Below, piece by piece: positions 24,516 through 33,338 of a DNA stretch of 64,000 bases. Made by a program: the position numbers and the translations under genes. Position 1 is the first letter of the stretch. Every line of letters begins with the position of its first letter. The notes beneath the pieces are model-generated. The model did no database searches, was not told where the DNA came from, and was given only the letters and a program-made list of their open reading frames with translations. The stretch covers positions 1-64,000 of the forward strand of contig JBMONC010000043.1 in NCBI GenBank assembly GCA_049324875.1. The letters are read 5' to 3'. Origin of the DNA: JAWLHU01 sp049324875. GTDB lineage: Bacteria; Bacillota; Sulfobacillia; Symbiobacteriales; Symbiobacteriaceae.

Positions 24516-26198
24516 CTATGCCTCTCCAAAGGATGCGACACGGAACACTTCCTCGGGCGTGGTCTGACCGGCCAGCGCCGTCTCCAGCCCGTTGGTCACG
24601 AGGAGTCTCATACCGTCCCGGTAGGCCTGGTTCCGGATCTCTGCGGTAGAGGCCTGCTGCAGGACCAGCTCCTGCACCGCCTGGTTCATGCGGAGGAATT
24701 CGAAGATCGGGTAGCGGCCGGCGTAGCCGGTCCCGCGGCAGCGGGGGCAGCCCTTCGCCCGGTAGAGCGGGATGCGCTTGCCGGCCTCCACGCTGCAGCC
24801 GTAGGCGGCAAAGGTGTCGCTCTCGGCCTCGTAGGCCTCCTTGCAGGCGGGGCAGAGCCGCCGCACCAGGCGCTGCGCCAGCACCCCCAGCACCGAGGAG
24901 CTGATCAGGTACGGCTCCACCCCCATGTCCACCAGGCGGGTCAGGGCGCCCGGGGCGTCGTTGGTGTGCAGGGTGGAGAGGACCAGGTGGCCGGTGAGGG
25001 CGGCCCGGACCGCCACATCGGCGGTCTCGCCGTCTCGGATCTCCCCGATCATGATGATGTTCGGGTCCTGCCGGAGGATGGAGCGGAGGCCGTCGGCAAA
25101 GGTCAGCCCCGCCTTGCTGTGAACCTGGACGTGGTTGATCCCCGCCAGCTGGTACTCCACCGGGTCCTCGATGGTGACGATGTTCTTCTCCGGGTCGTTG
25201 ACATAGGCGAGGGAGGACATCAGGGTGGTGGTCTTTCCGCTACCGGTCGGACCCGTCACAAGGAGCATACCATAGGGCTTTCGGATCACTTCAGTATACT
25301 CCTTAAATATTTCGGGTCGGAAGCCAATCTCCTCTAACTTCGGGAGCGCCTTATCTCGATTGAAGAGGCGCATGACCACTTTTTCGCCGTGGACGGTGGG
25401 CAGGGTGGAGACCCGCAGGTCCACATTCCGGCCCTTGCCGCGCAGCTCGAGCCGCCCGTCCTGCGGGATCCGGCGCTCGGAGATGTCCAGCTCGGCCAGC
25501 ACCTTGATCCGGGCCACCACGGCGGCGTGGTAGGTCATGGGCGGGGTTACAATCTCCCGGAGAAAACCGTCAATGCGGAAGCGGACCCGGAAGCTCCCCT
25601 CGGCCGGCTCCACGTGGATGTCGGAGGCGCCCTCGGCGATGGCGCGGTCCACCAGCTCGTTGACCAGCTGGACCACCGGGGCGTCGTCGGGCTGGGCGGC
25701 CAGCAACACCTGCGGCTGCGCCACCGCCACCTCGGGGTTGGCCGCATCCCGCCGCCCCAGGGCAGCCAGCCGCTCGTACTGGGCGATGGCGCGACTGAGC
25801 CCGGCGCGGGTGGCCGCCACGGGCTTGATCGCCCGGCGGGTCAGGTGCCTGATCTCATCCAGGGCGACCACATCCAGCGGGTCGGCCATGGCTACCACCA
25901 GGAAACCGTGCTCCTCCTTCAGCGGCAGGCCCATGGTCCGGCGGCAGAGCTGGGGCGGCAGCAGGCGGGCGACCGCCATGTTTACCCGCAACTCATGGTC
26001 GGGCACAAAGGACACGCCGAGCTGCCCGGCCAGCGCCTTGGCCACATCCGCCTCGGTGACAAAGCCCAGGGCCACCAGCACCTCGCCCAGCCGCTGCCCG
26101 GAGGCCTGCTGGACCTCCAGCGCCTGGGCCAGCTCGCCGGGACCGATGATGCCGGCCTCCACCAGCAGGTCGCCCAACGGCCGCTTCTCCGGTGACAT
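24516..26198 (-). CDS. pilB: type IV pilus assembly ATPase PilB (GspE family)
   Basis: 560 residues. N-terminal MshEN-type domain (LGDLLVEAGIIGPGELAQAL), a nucleotide-binding fold with Walker A GPTGSGKT, the DPVEYQ Asp box, IMIGEIRD Walker B and LVLSTLHTNDAPGA. A tetracysteine zinc motif (CPACKEAY and CPRCRGTG) marks it as an extension ATPase. MshEN domains in PilB relatives can bind c-di-GMP; residues here were not checked. The ATG at 26198 follows GAAGGGGG. First gene of the pilus operon. A hairpin at 26309-26331 precedes it. Confidence 0.95.
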   Translation of the reverse strand: MSPEKRPLGDLLVEAGIIGPGELAQALEVQQASGQRLGEVLVALGFVTEADVAKALAGQLGVSFVPDHELRVNMAVARLLPPQLCRRTMGLPLKEEHGFLVVAMADPLDVVALDEIRHLTRRAIKPVAATRAGLSRAIAQYERLAALGRRDAANPEVAVAQPQVLLAAQPDDAPVVQLVNELVDRAIAEGASDIHVEPAEGSFRVRFRIDGFLREIVTPPMTYHAAVVARIKVLAELDISERRIPQDGRLELRGKGRNVDLRVSTLPTVHGEKVVMRLFNRDKALPKLEEIGFRPEIFKEYTEVIRKPYGMLLVTGPTGSGKTTTLMSSLAYVNDPEKNIVTIEDPVEYQLAGINHVQVHSKAGLTFADGLRSILRQDPNIIMIGEIRDGETADVAVRAALTGHLVLSTLHTNDAPGALTRLVDMGVEPYLISSSVLGVLAQRLVRRLCPACKEAYEAESDTFAAYGCSVEAGKRIPLYRAKGCPRCRGTGYAGRYPIFEFLRMNQAVQELVLQQASTAEIRNQAYRDGMRLLVTNGLETALAGQTTPEEVFRVASFGEA

Positions 26199-26308
26199 GC
26201 GAAACCCCCTTCCGTCCACAGGATCCTCGTAGAGTAACTAAATTCCATATAATGTGGCCGATTCCTGCTATTTGGCAGGGAATAATTGGTTAAATGGACA
26301 AAACCAAC

Positions 26309-26331
26309 GCCCCCCGCGGGGTGCGGGGGGC
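26309..26331. terminator. GC-rich hairpin upstream of pilB
   Basis: Perfect 9-bp stem GCCCCCCGC / GCGGGGGGC with a 5-base loop between pilB (minus) and a divergent small gene. On the minus strand it is followed by GTTGGTTTTG. Role unclear: an insulator or a terminator of read-through into pilB. Confidence 0.45.
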
Positions 26332-26396
26332 AGAAGGTCCTGGACAGATCGGGCTGGCAGGGCTAGGATGAGAGCAGGGTGAAGGGGGGGGTGAGG

Positions 26397-26735
26397 ATGG
26401 CTTTGGCGTGGGCGGCAGGCCTGCACCTGCTGCAGTGGCTGGCGGCATACCTGGTCCTCGACCTCTGCTTCCGGACCATACCGCTGGAGCCGAATGGCCT
26501 CCGGGAGCGGATCCGGGCCTGGCGGGGCCGCTTTGTGCTGGTGGCCCTGGCCTTCACGCTGCCGGCGGGGGCCGCCCAGCTCTGGCTGGCCGGGGCCTGG
26601 GGCGGGGCGCTGGGCCTGGCGGGCTGGCTCCCCTGGTGGATCCTCTGGCGCTTCGGCTGGCGGAAGCAGTTCACCTTCCTCTACCGGGAGGACGGCGGGC
26701 TCTCGCTCCCGGGCAACCGGAAGCCCGACCCTTGA
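26397..26735 (+). CDS. small hypothetical membrane protein
   Basis: 112 residues. About three hydrophobic segments (residues ~3-22, ~45-65, ~67-90) separated by an Arg-rich loop (RERIRAWRGR). No family recognised. The ATG at 26397 has an A/G-rich GGGGGGGTGAGG run immediately upstream. Its last codons form half of the terminator shared with the convergent gene. Divergent from pilB; no evidence ties it to pili. Confidence 0.6.
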   Translation: MALAWAAGLHLLQWLAAYLVLDLCFRTIPLEPNGLRERIRAWRGRFVLVALAFTLPAGAAQLWLAGAWGGALGLAGWLPWWILWRFGWRKQFTFLYREDGGLSLPGNRKPDP

Positions 26736-26749
26736 GATGGGGTCGGGCT
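26722..26749. terminator. shared terminator between convergent small genes
   Basis: Perfect 10-bp stem AGCCCGACCC / GGGTCGGGCT with an 8-base loop, overlapping the 3' end of the plus-strand gene and ending 8 bp before the minus-strand stop. Confidence 0.65.
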
Positions 26750-26757
26750 CCATTCAT

Positions 26758-27048
26758 CTAAGCCTGGATGTCGAAGGTGTGCTGATACCGGTACTCCCTG
26801 CCGTCGTCCTCCTCCACCTGGAGGTGGCGGCCGTCGAAGCGGAGCCGGGTGGTGCCGGTGCTGGAGTTGGTCTGCCACTCCCCGCCGGCCTGCAGGTAGT
26901 CGAAGGCATCGGCGGCGAGGCTGACCATCCGCTCCTCATCGGCGTGGCGGCATGAGGGGGCGAAGGTGAGTACCTCCCAGATTCGCTCGAACAGGGGGTA
27001 GTCCTGGGGATCCCGGTGCAGGCTGTCGTAGAGCTGCTTCACATCCAT
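26758..27048 (-). CDS. small hypothetical soluble protein
   Basis: 96 residues, acidic, with no signal or membrane helix. An N-terminal helical half (MDVKQLYDSLHRDPQDYPLF) and a C-terminal beta-rich half (TTRLRFDGRHLQVEEDDG). Family not recognised. The ATG at 27048 follows GAGAGGAGAGAGCGAG. It lies between the MCP gene and the small membrane gene, on the MCP strand, so it may be co-transcribed with the MCP. Confidence 0.6.
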   Translation of the reverse strand: MDVKQLYDSLHRDPQDYPLFERIWEVLTFAPSCRHADEERMVSLAADAFDYLQAGGEWQTNSSTGTTRLRFDGRHLQVEEDDGREYRYQHTFDIQA

Positions 27049-27114
27049 CTCGCTCTCTCCTCTCAGCAACTGAACACCGGGTAGTATGCCCAGATTTCCT
27101 CCCTTCTTCCGGCC

Positions 27115-28293
27115 CTAGCTTCCAGCGGCCCGCTCGGCCGCGGCGGCGGCGGCGGCCAGCTCCCTGGCGCTGCTCTCGGCGTTCTTGATCGCTTCGGAGA
27201 ACCAGGTGGCCTCGGCCAGCTCCTTCATGGTGGCGTTGTTCTGGTGGGCCAGGCGGGTCGCCTCCTCCACCGAGTTGACCAGGTCCACCATCTGGCCGGT
27301 GGTGGCCTCCGCCTTCTCGCCGAAGCCCTCCACGGTGCCCGAGAGCTCCTCGAAGGAGCGCAGCACCTGCTCGATCGCCCCCCGGGTGGACTCCACCGTC
27401 TCCACACCCCGGCTGACCTCGGTCTGGGACTGGCCCATCACGGTGATGGCCGCATCGGTTCCCGTCTGGATGTTGGTCACCAGCTGCTGGATCTGTTTGG
27501 TGGCCGCCCGGGAGCGGTCGGCCAGCACCCGGATCTCCTGGGCCACCACGGCGAATCCCCGGCCGGCGTCGCCCGCCCGGGCCGCCTCAATGGCGGCGTT
27601 GAGCGAGAGCAGGTTGGTCTGGTCGGCCAGGTTCTGGATCAGCTTGACGATCTCGCCGATCTGGCTGGTCTGCTTGTCCAGCTCCCGGATCGTCCTGGCG
27701 GAGGAGTCGGTGGCGGTCCGGATGGCGCCCATCCCCTCGGTGATCTTGGCCAGCGCTGCCTGGACCCGCTCGGCCTCCTGGCGGTGGCGGGTCGCCTCCT
27801 CCCGGGCCTCCCGGGCGGCCTGGGTCATCGCCTCGAAGACCAGCACCACCTGGTGGGCCAGGTCCCGGGTCCGGTCGAGGTCGCCCAGCTGGCTGGCGGT
27901 GGCGTTGTGCAGGTCGGTCAGCAGGTCGTTGACGCGGCCGGTCAGCCGCCAGACCTCCTGGACCGCCTCCTGGGTCCGCTGGGCATCGGCTTTCAGGGCG
28001 CCGACCCGGGCCAGGAGCTCGGGCGGAATCGCCCGCACCGGCTCGGCCGGCGCTTGCGGCACAGCGGCTGCAGGCGGTGGGGCGGAAAGGGCGGGGGCGG
28101 CCTCCCGGGCAGGGGGCGTTCCCACCGCCTGGAGTGCGGCGGCATGGGCCCGGCCCACCCACCAGGCGCCCAGCAGGGAGACAAGCAGTCCGGCTCCCCA
28201 CAGGCCCACGCGGAGTTCGAAGGTCTCTGTCCAGATGGAAGCGATGATGATTGCGGCCGTCGCCAGAGCCCCTGTCCAAGCTCGCCAGAACAA
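27115..28293 (-). CDS. methyl-accepting chemotaxis protein without extracellular sensor domain
   Basis: About 392 residues. Two closely spaced N-terminal helices (TGALATAAIIIASIW and VGLWGAGLLVSLLGAWWVG) with almost no outside loop, an Ala/Pro-rich linker, then a long MCP signalling coiled coil with the tip motif LLSLNAAIEAARAGDAGRGFAVVAQEIR (two overlapping pieces). The tip is the conserved CheA/CheW-contact site. The input may be membrane state or a partner protein. A TTG start at 28293 is preferred: GGGGGGA lies five bases upstream, while an ATG at 28317 coincides with the predicted transcription start (TTGGCG-N16-TACTTT at 28324-28351). Confidence 0.88.
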   Translation of the reverse strand: MFWRAWTGALATAAIIIASIWTETFELRVGLWGAGLLVSLLGAWWVGRAHAAALQAVGTPPAREAAPALSAPPPAAAVPQAPAEPVRAIPPELLARVGALKADAQRTQEAVQEVWRLTGRVNDLLTDLHNATASQLGDLDRTRDLAHQVVLVFEAMTQAAREAREEATRHRQEAERVQAALAKITEGMGAIRTATDSSARTIRELDKQTSQIGEIVKLIQNLADQTNLLSLNAAIEAARAGDAGRGFAVVAQEIRVLADRSRAATKQIQQLVTNIQTGTDAAITVMGQSQTEVSRGVETVESTRGAIEQVLRSFEELSGTVEGFGEKAEATTGQMVDLVNSVEEATRLAHQNNATMKELAEATWFSEAIKNAESSARELAAAAAAAERAAGS

Positions 28294-28323
28294 CGCGATC
28301 CCCCCGGTTGTTTCCATGTCAGG

Positions 28324-28351
28324 AAAGTATGCTTGTAGAGTATTCCGCCAA
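28324..28351 (-). promoter_or_regulatory. MCP gene promoter (moderate match)
   Basis: Minus strand: -35 TTGGCG (28346-28351), 16-bp spacer, -10 TACTTT (28324-28329). Confidence 0.45.
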
Positions 28352-28390
28352 GCGCAGGAACTTTCCTGCCATTGTCAAGCGGAAATGCAA

Positions 28391-28419
28391 ACCCCTGGAC
28401 CGGTAATCGGTCCAGGGGT
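28391..28419 (-). terminator. terminator after the AOR gene
   Basis: Perfect 11-bp stem ACCCCTGGACC / GGTCCAGGGGT with a 7-base loop, followed on the minus strand by TTGCATTT. Lies 20 bp past the AOR stop. Confidence 0.65.
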
Positions 28420-28438
28420 CGCTCATCTCTTCCCTGTG

Positions 28439-30445
28439 CTAATCCCCCACGGGAACCGGGGCCTGGTGGCTGCCGATGGCCCAATCGACGCCCAGCTCAT
28501 AGAGCTTGCCGGGGGTGGGCACGCCGGTCTCCGGGTCCCAGCCCATCATGGCGTAGTAGAGGGAGCGGGCGTTCATGATCTTCTCCTCGGGCACGGCCAC
28601 GCCCTTCAGCGGACCGGCCTCGAAGGGGCTCAGGAAGCGGCGGGCCAGCTTGTCGGTCTCGTGGGTGAGCCCCTCCCGCAGGTTGAAGAGGCGGCTCAGG
28701 GTGTTGACCCGCTCCCCGACCTTGATCAGCTCCCAGAGGGAGGTCTTCCAGCCGGTGGCGGCGGCCATCAGCTCGGTCACCTGCTCCATGGACCAGGGGA
28801 GGAACATGCAGTAGACGGCCGAGTTCTGGAAATGGCGCCAGTTGACGGTGTAGACCAGCATCCGCACCTTCTCGGCCGAGAGGTCGTTGGCCGGCAGCGG
28901 CTTGGTGATGCCCAGCGGGTGGAGCGGGGTGGTCCGCTTCACGTAGGCAGTGTCATGCATGTTGTGCTGGTGGTCGGCGCCGGTGGGGCTGACCATGTAG
29001 CCCAGACCCAGACCGTGCTTGAGCCGGGGCTCGTGGGCCGGGTGCTCCTGCTTCTTGACCACCGGGGCGAGCTCCACCGCCTCGGGGCCGTACTTCTGGG
29101 CAGCCCGGTAGGAGCCGTCGGCCAGCAGATTGCCGATGTGGCCCTGGCGGCGGGCGATCCGCTCCACCACCTCCAGCCAGGCCTCCAGGTTGCCGAAGCG
29201 GAGGTCGAGGCCGTCCAGATCCTCCTGCGGGATCAGCCCCTTCTCGACGCACTCCATGGCCCAGCCGATGGTGCCGCCGCAGGAGACGGAGTCCATGCCC
29301 AGGGCGCCCAGCCGCATGTTGATGTAGGCGACCGCCTCCAGGTCATCGATGCCGCAGTTGGAGCCCATCATGCCGATGGTCTCGTACTCGGGGCCGCCGT
29401 AGTCGGGGTCGACCTCGAAGCGGCCGCTGGACTCCACCACCCGCTTGCACTTGACACCGCAGGCGAAGCAGCCCTCGGTGTCCACCAGCAGGCCGGTATC
29501 CTTCATGGTCTGGCCGGTGATCGCCTCGGCGCCCTTGTGGGACTCGGCGGTCAGGCAGGCCTCGGTGGGGCTGAGCACCGGCAGCTCCTCGGCCCGGTCC
29601 TGGTCGGGGGCGTCGCCGTGCATCGCCGGCAGGCCGCGGCCGGGCCAGTGGCCGAAGCGGAAGTTGAGGGTGGGCAGGTTCCCCTGCATCGAGTTGCCCA
29701 GGGTGCCGCCGGCGGTGCCCAGCTCAGCCAGACCGGCGTAGAGCCGCTTGCCATCGGTGGCCATCCACTTGTTCAGCTCGAGGATCTTCTTCATATCGGC
29801 CACCTCGGGCAGCTTGGTCCCGCGGCAGGCCACGCCCTTCAGGTTCTTGGAGCCCATGACGGCGCCCATGCCGCCCCGGCCCACGAACTCGTTCAGGTCG
29901 TTGGAGATGGTGGCGTAGAGCACCTTGTTCTCGCCGGCCGGCCCGATCTGGGCGAACCGGATGCGCTGGTCATTGTGCTCGTCGCGCACCGCCTGCTCCG
30001 CCTGCTTGCACTCCAGGCCCCACAGGTGGTGAGCGTCACGGATCTCGATCTGGCCATCCTTGATCCAGATATAGACGGGCTTCGGGGCGACCCCCTCGAC
30101 GATCAGGGCGTCGAAGCCGGCCCGCTTGAACTCGTTGCCCCAGAAGCCGCCGGCCTCACCGCCGCCGTAGCCGCCGGTCAGGGGCGACTTGGCGCCGATG
30201 GCGTGCCGCCCACTGCCCGCGAAGGGCAGGCCAGTGAGGGGACCGGTGGCGAAGATCAGCTTGTTCTCGGGGCCCAGCGGGTCGCACCCGGCGGGTACCT
30301 CCTTCAGCAGGAAGTAGGCAATAAAGCCGTGCCCGCCCACGTAGGTCCGGTAGAAATGGTCGTTCGGTTCCTCGATGGTGATCGCGCCGGTGGTCAGGTT
30401 GACCCTTGCAATCTTGCCATGGTAGCCCTTGGACTCGATTGGCAT
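28439..30445 (-). CDS. aldehyde ferredoxin oxidoreductase family tungsten/molybdenum enzyme
   Basis: 668 residues. Oxidises aldehydes to acids with ferredoxin using a bis-pterin W/Mo cofactor and one [4Fe-4S] cluster. The first three ligands are in CFACGVKC (Cys326, 329, 333). Cys546 in NSAVYCMFLPW is the likely fourth. The N-terminal pterin-binding region has YVGGHGFIAYFLL, GSGRHAIGAKSPLTGG and EAGGFWGNEFKRAGFDALIV. GAGGAGG precedes the ATG. The upstream MoaD/ThiS-like gene is 18 bp away on the same strand, a pairing often seen for AORs. The exact aldehyde is unknown. Confidence 0.93.
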   Translation of the reverse strand: MPIESKGYHGKIARVNLTTGAITIEEPNDHFYRTYVGGHGFIAYFLLKEVPAGCDPLGPENKLIFATGPLTGLPFAGSGRHAIGAKSPLTGGYGGGEAGGFWGNEFKRAGFDALIVEGVAPKPVYIWIKDGQIEIRDAHHLWGLECKQAEQAVRDEHNDQRIRFAQIGPAGENKVLYATISNDLNEFVGRGGMGAVMGSKNLKGVACRGTKLPEVADMKKILELNKWMATDGKRLYAGLAELGTAGGTLGNSMQGNLPTLNFRFGHWPGRGLPAMHGDAPDQDRAEELPVLSPTEACLTAESHKGAEAITGQTMKDTGLLVDTEGCFACGVKCKRVVESSGRFEVDPDYGGPEYETIGMMGSNCGIDDLEAVAYINMRLGALGMDSVSCGGTIGWAMECVEKGLIPQEDLDGLDLRFGNLEAWLEVVERIARRQGHIGNLLADGSYRAAQKYGPEAVELAPVVKKQEHPAHEPRLKHGLGLGYMVSPTGADHQHNMHDTAYVKRTTPLHPLGITKPLPANDLSAEKVRMLVYTVNWRHFQNSAVYCMFLPWSMEQVTELMAAATGWKTSLWELIKVGERVNTLSRLFNLREGLTHETDKLARRFLSPFEAGPLKGVAVPEEKIMNARSLYYAMMGWDPETGVPTPGKLYELGVDWAIGSHQAPVPVGD

Positions 30446-30462
30446 CCGGGACCTCCTCCTCT

Positions 30463-30741
30463 CTATCCGCCCTCCATGGGGGCCAATAGCGTTACCTCAT
30501 CGCCATCCGCAAGCACCCGGTCGTCCTCCGCCTGTGCGCCGTTGACGGCGACCAGGCCGACCTCCTCCCACGGGATGGCGCTGGCTTCGATCAGCGCTCG
30601 CACCGTCGCCCCGGCGGGCAGCTCCACGGTAAACCGCTCCTGATGATCCTGCCGGAAGTGCTTTAAGTGCCCCTGAGCACGCACATGAATGACCAGACTG
30701 CTTCCCCCCATCGGATGAACAGTGTAGTCCAAATGGATCAT
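30463..30741 (-). CDS. MoaD/ThiS-family sulphur carrier-like protein
   Basis: Up to 92 residues. Beta-grasp core (ERFTVELPAGATVRALIEAS, then VNGAQAEDDRVLADGDEVTL) with the C-terminal Gly-Gly needed for thiocarboxylate formation. Likely makes or delivers sulphur for the pterin cofactor of the downstream AOR. The start is uncertain: an ATG at 30741 overlaps a -10-like TATGAT and has no Shine-Dalgarno site. An ATG at 30711 or a GTG around 30681 would give a normal family length. Confidence 0.8.
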   Translation of the reverse strand: MIHLDYTVHPMGGSSLVIHVRAQGHLKHFRQDHQERFTVELPAGATVRALIEASAIPWEEVGLVAVNGAQAEDDRVLADGDEVTLLAPMEGG

Positions 30742-30864
30742 ACCACAAATATAGGGGGAGATGGTGGCTGAAGTGCTGGGATTGGGTCAATCGGTCGCGT
30801 TCCGGCATTGGCTGTGGTAAAATGGGACAGACAGTTCAGCCCCCAGGTCAGGAGAGGTGGATGG

Positions 30865-32064
30865 GTGTTGCCTACCAGGAAGCTCTTTCATGAGGATAGT
30901 TACCGCACAGGGTTCACCGCACAGGTTCTCTCCTGTCTCCCCACCCCCGAGGGGTGGGCTGTGGTTCTGGACCAGACCGCCTTTTACGCCGAGGCCGGCG
31001 GACAGCCCAGCGACAGCGGGCGCCTCGGCGACCGCTCCGTCCTCGCCGTCCGCGAGGCGGAGGACGGGACCATCATCCACACGGTGGATGGGCCCCTGGA
31101 GGGGCTTGTGGCCGGCCTGGTCGACTGGGAGCGGCGGCTGGACCACATGGAGCAGCACACCGGCCAGCACCTGCTCTCGGGCGCCTTTGAGCAGCTCTTT
31201 GACGCCGAGACGGTGGGCTGGCATCTGGGGTCGGAGGAGACCACCGTCGACCTGACCATCGAATCGCTCTCCCCGGAGCAGGCGGAGCAGATTGAGCTGG
31301 AGTGCAACCGGATCATCCGGGCCGGCCTCCCCGTGCTGACCCACATCACCGACGATGCAGGGGTGGGCGCCTTCCCGCTGCGGAAGCCCCCGGCGGTCAG
31401 CGGCGAGATCCGGATCGTGGAGATCCAGGGATACGACTGGTCGGCCTGTGCGGGCACCCACGTCCGGTCCACCGGCGAGCTCGGCCTGCTCAAGATCAAG
31501 TCCTGGGAGCGGTACAAGAAGAACACCCGGGTCTCCTTCCTGGCGGGGCGGCGGGCGCTGGCGGACTACCTGCGGCTGGACCGCCTGACCCGTGAGCTCT
31601 GCCGGGGCCTCTCCATCGGCGTCGCCGACCTGCCCCGGTACATCGAGCGGACCCAGGAGGAGCTTTCGGCCCTCCGCAAGCGGATGAAGACCCTCCAGGA
31701 GCAGCTGCTGGAGCACGAGGCGCAGGAGTTGCTGGCCCAGGCCCACCGGGTCGGCTCGGTGCGGCTGGTCCGGCAGGTCTTCGGCGGGCGGCCGATGGAG
31801 GAGCTGAAGCTGCTGGCCGCCAAGGTGGCGGCGGCGGGCGGGGCGGTGGCCGCCTTTGGCACCCGGGGCGCCATGCCCCAGATCATCCTCCACCGCTCGG
31901 TCGATCTGCGGATTGACGTGGGACAGGCGATCCGGCAGGCGTTGCCCCTGATCGACGGCAAGGGCGGCGGCTCGCCCGTCCAGGCGCAGGGTGGGGGAAG
32001 CCGGGCCGAACGGCTGGAGGAGGCGCTGGACACGGCGATCGCCAGGATCGTGGAGATGCTGTAG
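30865..32064 (+). CDS. alanyl-tRNA editing protein (AlaX-L type, with DHHA1-like C-terminus)
   Basis: 399 residues. Hydrolyses misacylated tRNA-Ala in trans. N-terminal DQTAFYAEAGGQPSDSGRLG, the zinc motif HTGQHLLSG (HxxxH) and SACAGTHVRSTGELG (CxxxH) match the AlaRS editing domain. A coiled coil (residues ~265-310) leads to a DHHA1-like C-terminal domain ending with GGGGSRAERLEEAL-like glycine-rich residues. No aminoacylation domain. The GTG at 30865 has AGGAGAGG seven bases upstream. Confidence 0.9.
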   Translation: MLPTRKLFHEDSYRTGFTAQVLSCLPTPEGWAVVLDQTAFYAEAGGQPSDSGRLGDRSVLAVREAEDGTIIHTVDGPLEGLVAGLVDWERRLDHMEQHTGQHLLSGAFEQLFDAETVGWHLGSEETTVDLTIESLSPEQAEQIELECNRIIRAGLPVLTHITDDAGVGAFPLRKPPAVSGEIRIVEIQGYDWSACAGTHVRSTGELGLLKIKSWERYKKNTRVSFLAGRRALADYLRLDRLTRELCRGLSIGVADLPRYIERTQEELSALRKRMKTLQEQLLEHEAQELLAQAHRVGSVRLVRQVFGGRPMEELKLLAAKVAAAGGAVAAFGTRGAMPQIILHRSVDLRIDVGQAIRQALPLIDGKGGGSPVQAQGGGSRAERLEEALDTAIARIVEML

Positions 32065-32074
32065 GCAGGTGGAG

Positions 32075-32115
32075 AGACCCGGTCACCCCCGCGGGGCGAC
32101 CGGGTCTCCTTCTTT
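32075..32115 (+). terminator. terminator after the tRNA-editing gene
   Basis: Perfect 10-bp stem AGACCCGGTC (32075-32084) / GACCGGGTCT (32098-32107) followed by CCTTCTTT. Confidence 0.7.
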
Positions 32116-32132
32116 GATCCGCGGGCCGCACC

Positions 32133-33338
32133 TCAGGGGAGGCGGCGGTCAGCCAGGTCAGCGATCGCCTCGCCGATGGCCAGGGAGGCGGTGGCGGCGG
32201 GGGACGGGGCGTTCAGCACATGGATCGCCTCCGCCGTCTCCACGATCTTGAAGTCGTCCACCAGCGAGCCGTCGGGGGTGACCGCCTGCGCCCGCACCCC
32301 GGCCCCGCCCGGGGCCAGGTCCTCGGGCCGGACCGCCGGCAGCAGCCGCTGGAGCGTCCGGACGAACTCCGCCTTGCTGAAGGAGCGGTAGTACTCGTAG
32401 AAGCCGGTCCGCCAGAACCGGCGGGCCAGCCGGTGGAAGCCCCGGTAGCGCAGCGTCTCCCAGAGCTCCCCGGGGTGGATCGCCAGCCGGGTGTACCCCT
32501 CACGGGCCAGGGCCAGCACGGCGTTGGGCCCCGCCTCCACCCGGCCGTCGATGGTCCGGGTGAAGTGGACCCCCAGGAAGGGAAACTGCGGATCGGGCAC
32601 CGGGTAGATCAGCCCCCGGACCAGGTTGGAGCGCTCCGGCCGGAGGAAGTAGTACTCCCCCCGGAAGGGGATGATCTGCACCCCGGGCTCGACCCCCATC
32701 CGCCGGGCAACAACGTCGGCGTGGAGCCCGGCGCAGTTGATCACCAGCTGTCCGGTCACCTCGCCCGCCCCGGTCTCCAGCCGCAGTCCTCCCCTGCCAT
32801 CCCGGTGGGCCGCAAGCAGGGGGGCGCCGGTGCGGATCACCGCCCCCCGCCGCTGCAGGTCGGCGGCCATCGCCCGGGCCACCTCCCCGAAGTTGACGAT
32901 CCCCGTCTCGGGGGAGTAGAGGGCGTCGATACCCGCGGCATGCGGCTCGATCTCCCGCAGCTCCGCCGGCCCGATCCGCCGGAGCCCGGGCACGCCGTTG
33001 GCCGTTCCCCGGCGGTGAAGCTCCTGCAGGGCGGGAAGCTCCCCCAGGTGGGTCGCCACCACGACCTTGCCGCAGAGCTGGTAGCGAACCCCGTGCTCCT
33101 GGCAGTAAGCGACCAGCCGCCGCACCCCCTCCCGGCAGAGCCGGGCCTTCAGCGAGCCGGGCTTGTAGTAGAGTCCGGCGTGGATCACCCCGCTGTTATG
33201 TCCGGTCTGGTGGCGGGCCACCTCCGCCTCCTTCTCCAGGATGGTCAGTTGCAGGTGCGGATGGCGTTTCAGGAGCGCCAGGCCCGTGGCCAGGCCGACG
33301 ATCCCCCCGCCGATGATGATGACTTGCTTCGTACTCAG
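32133..33338 (-). CDS. L-2-hydroxyglutarate oxidase/dehydrogenase family (LhgO-like), probable CTG start
   Basis: FAD-dependent DAO-family enzyme oxidising L-2-hydroxyglutarate to 2-oxoglutarate. The hallmark HQTGHNSGVIHAGLYYKPGS is present, with a C-terminal DDFKIVETAEAIHVLNAPSP and ATASLAIGEAI. The first ATG/GTG/TTG in frame (GTG 33221) would cut off the FAD-binding beta-alpha-beta motif. The upstream in-frame sequence encodes KQVIIIGGGIVGLATGLALL with no stop. A CTG at 33338 has GGAGGAGGGG six bases upstream and gives 401 residues, the normal family length. It follows the TRAP permease gene by 21 bp, so it is probably the last gene of that operon. Confidence 0.85.
   Translation of the reverse strand: MSTKQVIIIGGGIVGLATGLALLKRHPHLQLTILEKEAEVARHQTGHNSGVIHAGLYYKPGSLKARLCREGVRRLVAYCQEHGVRYQLCGKVVVATHLGELPALQELHRRGTANGVPGLRRIGPAELREIEPHAAGIDALYSPETGIVNFGEVARAMAADLQRRGAVIRTGAPLLAAHRDGRGGLRLETGAGEVTGQLVINCAGLHADVVARRMGVEPGVQIIPFRGEYYFLRPERSNLVRGLIYPVPDPQFPFLGVHFTRTIDGRVEAGPNAVLALAREGYTRLAIHPGELWETLRYRGFHRLARRFWRTGFYEYYRSFSKAEFVRTLQRLLPAVRPEDLAPGGAGVRAQAVTPDGSLVDDFKIVETAEAIHVLNAPSPAATASLAIGEAIADLADRRLP

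Noticed and set aside
27185..30643. 1152-codon open frame on the plus strand
   Set aside because: It is antisense to the MCP, AOR and MoaD genes, which have clear family motifs. In such GC-rich DNA, strong third-position bias creates long antisense frames. The translation is a Ser/Arg or Gly/His/Leu-rich mirror with no family features.
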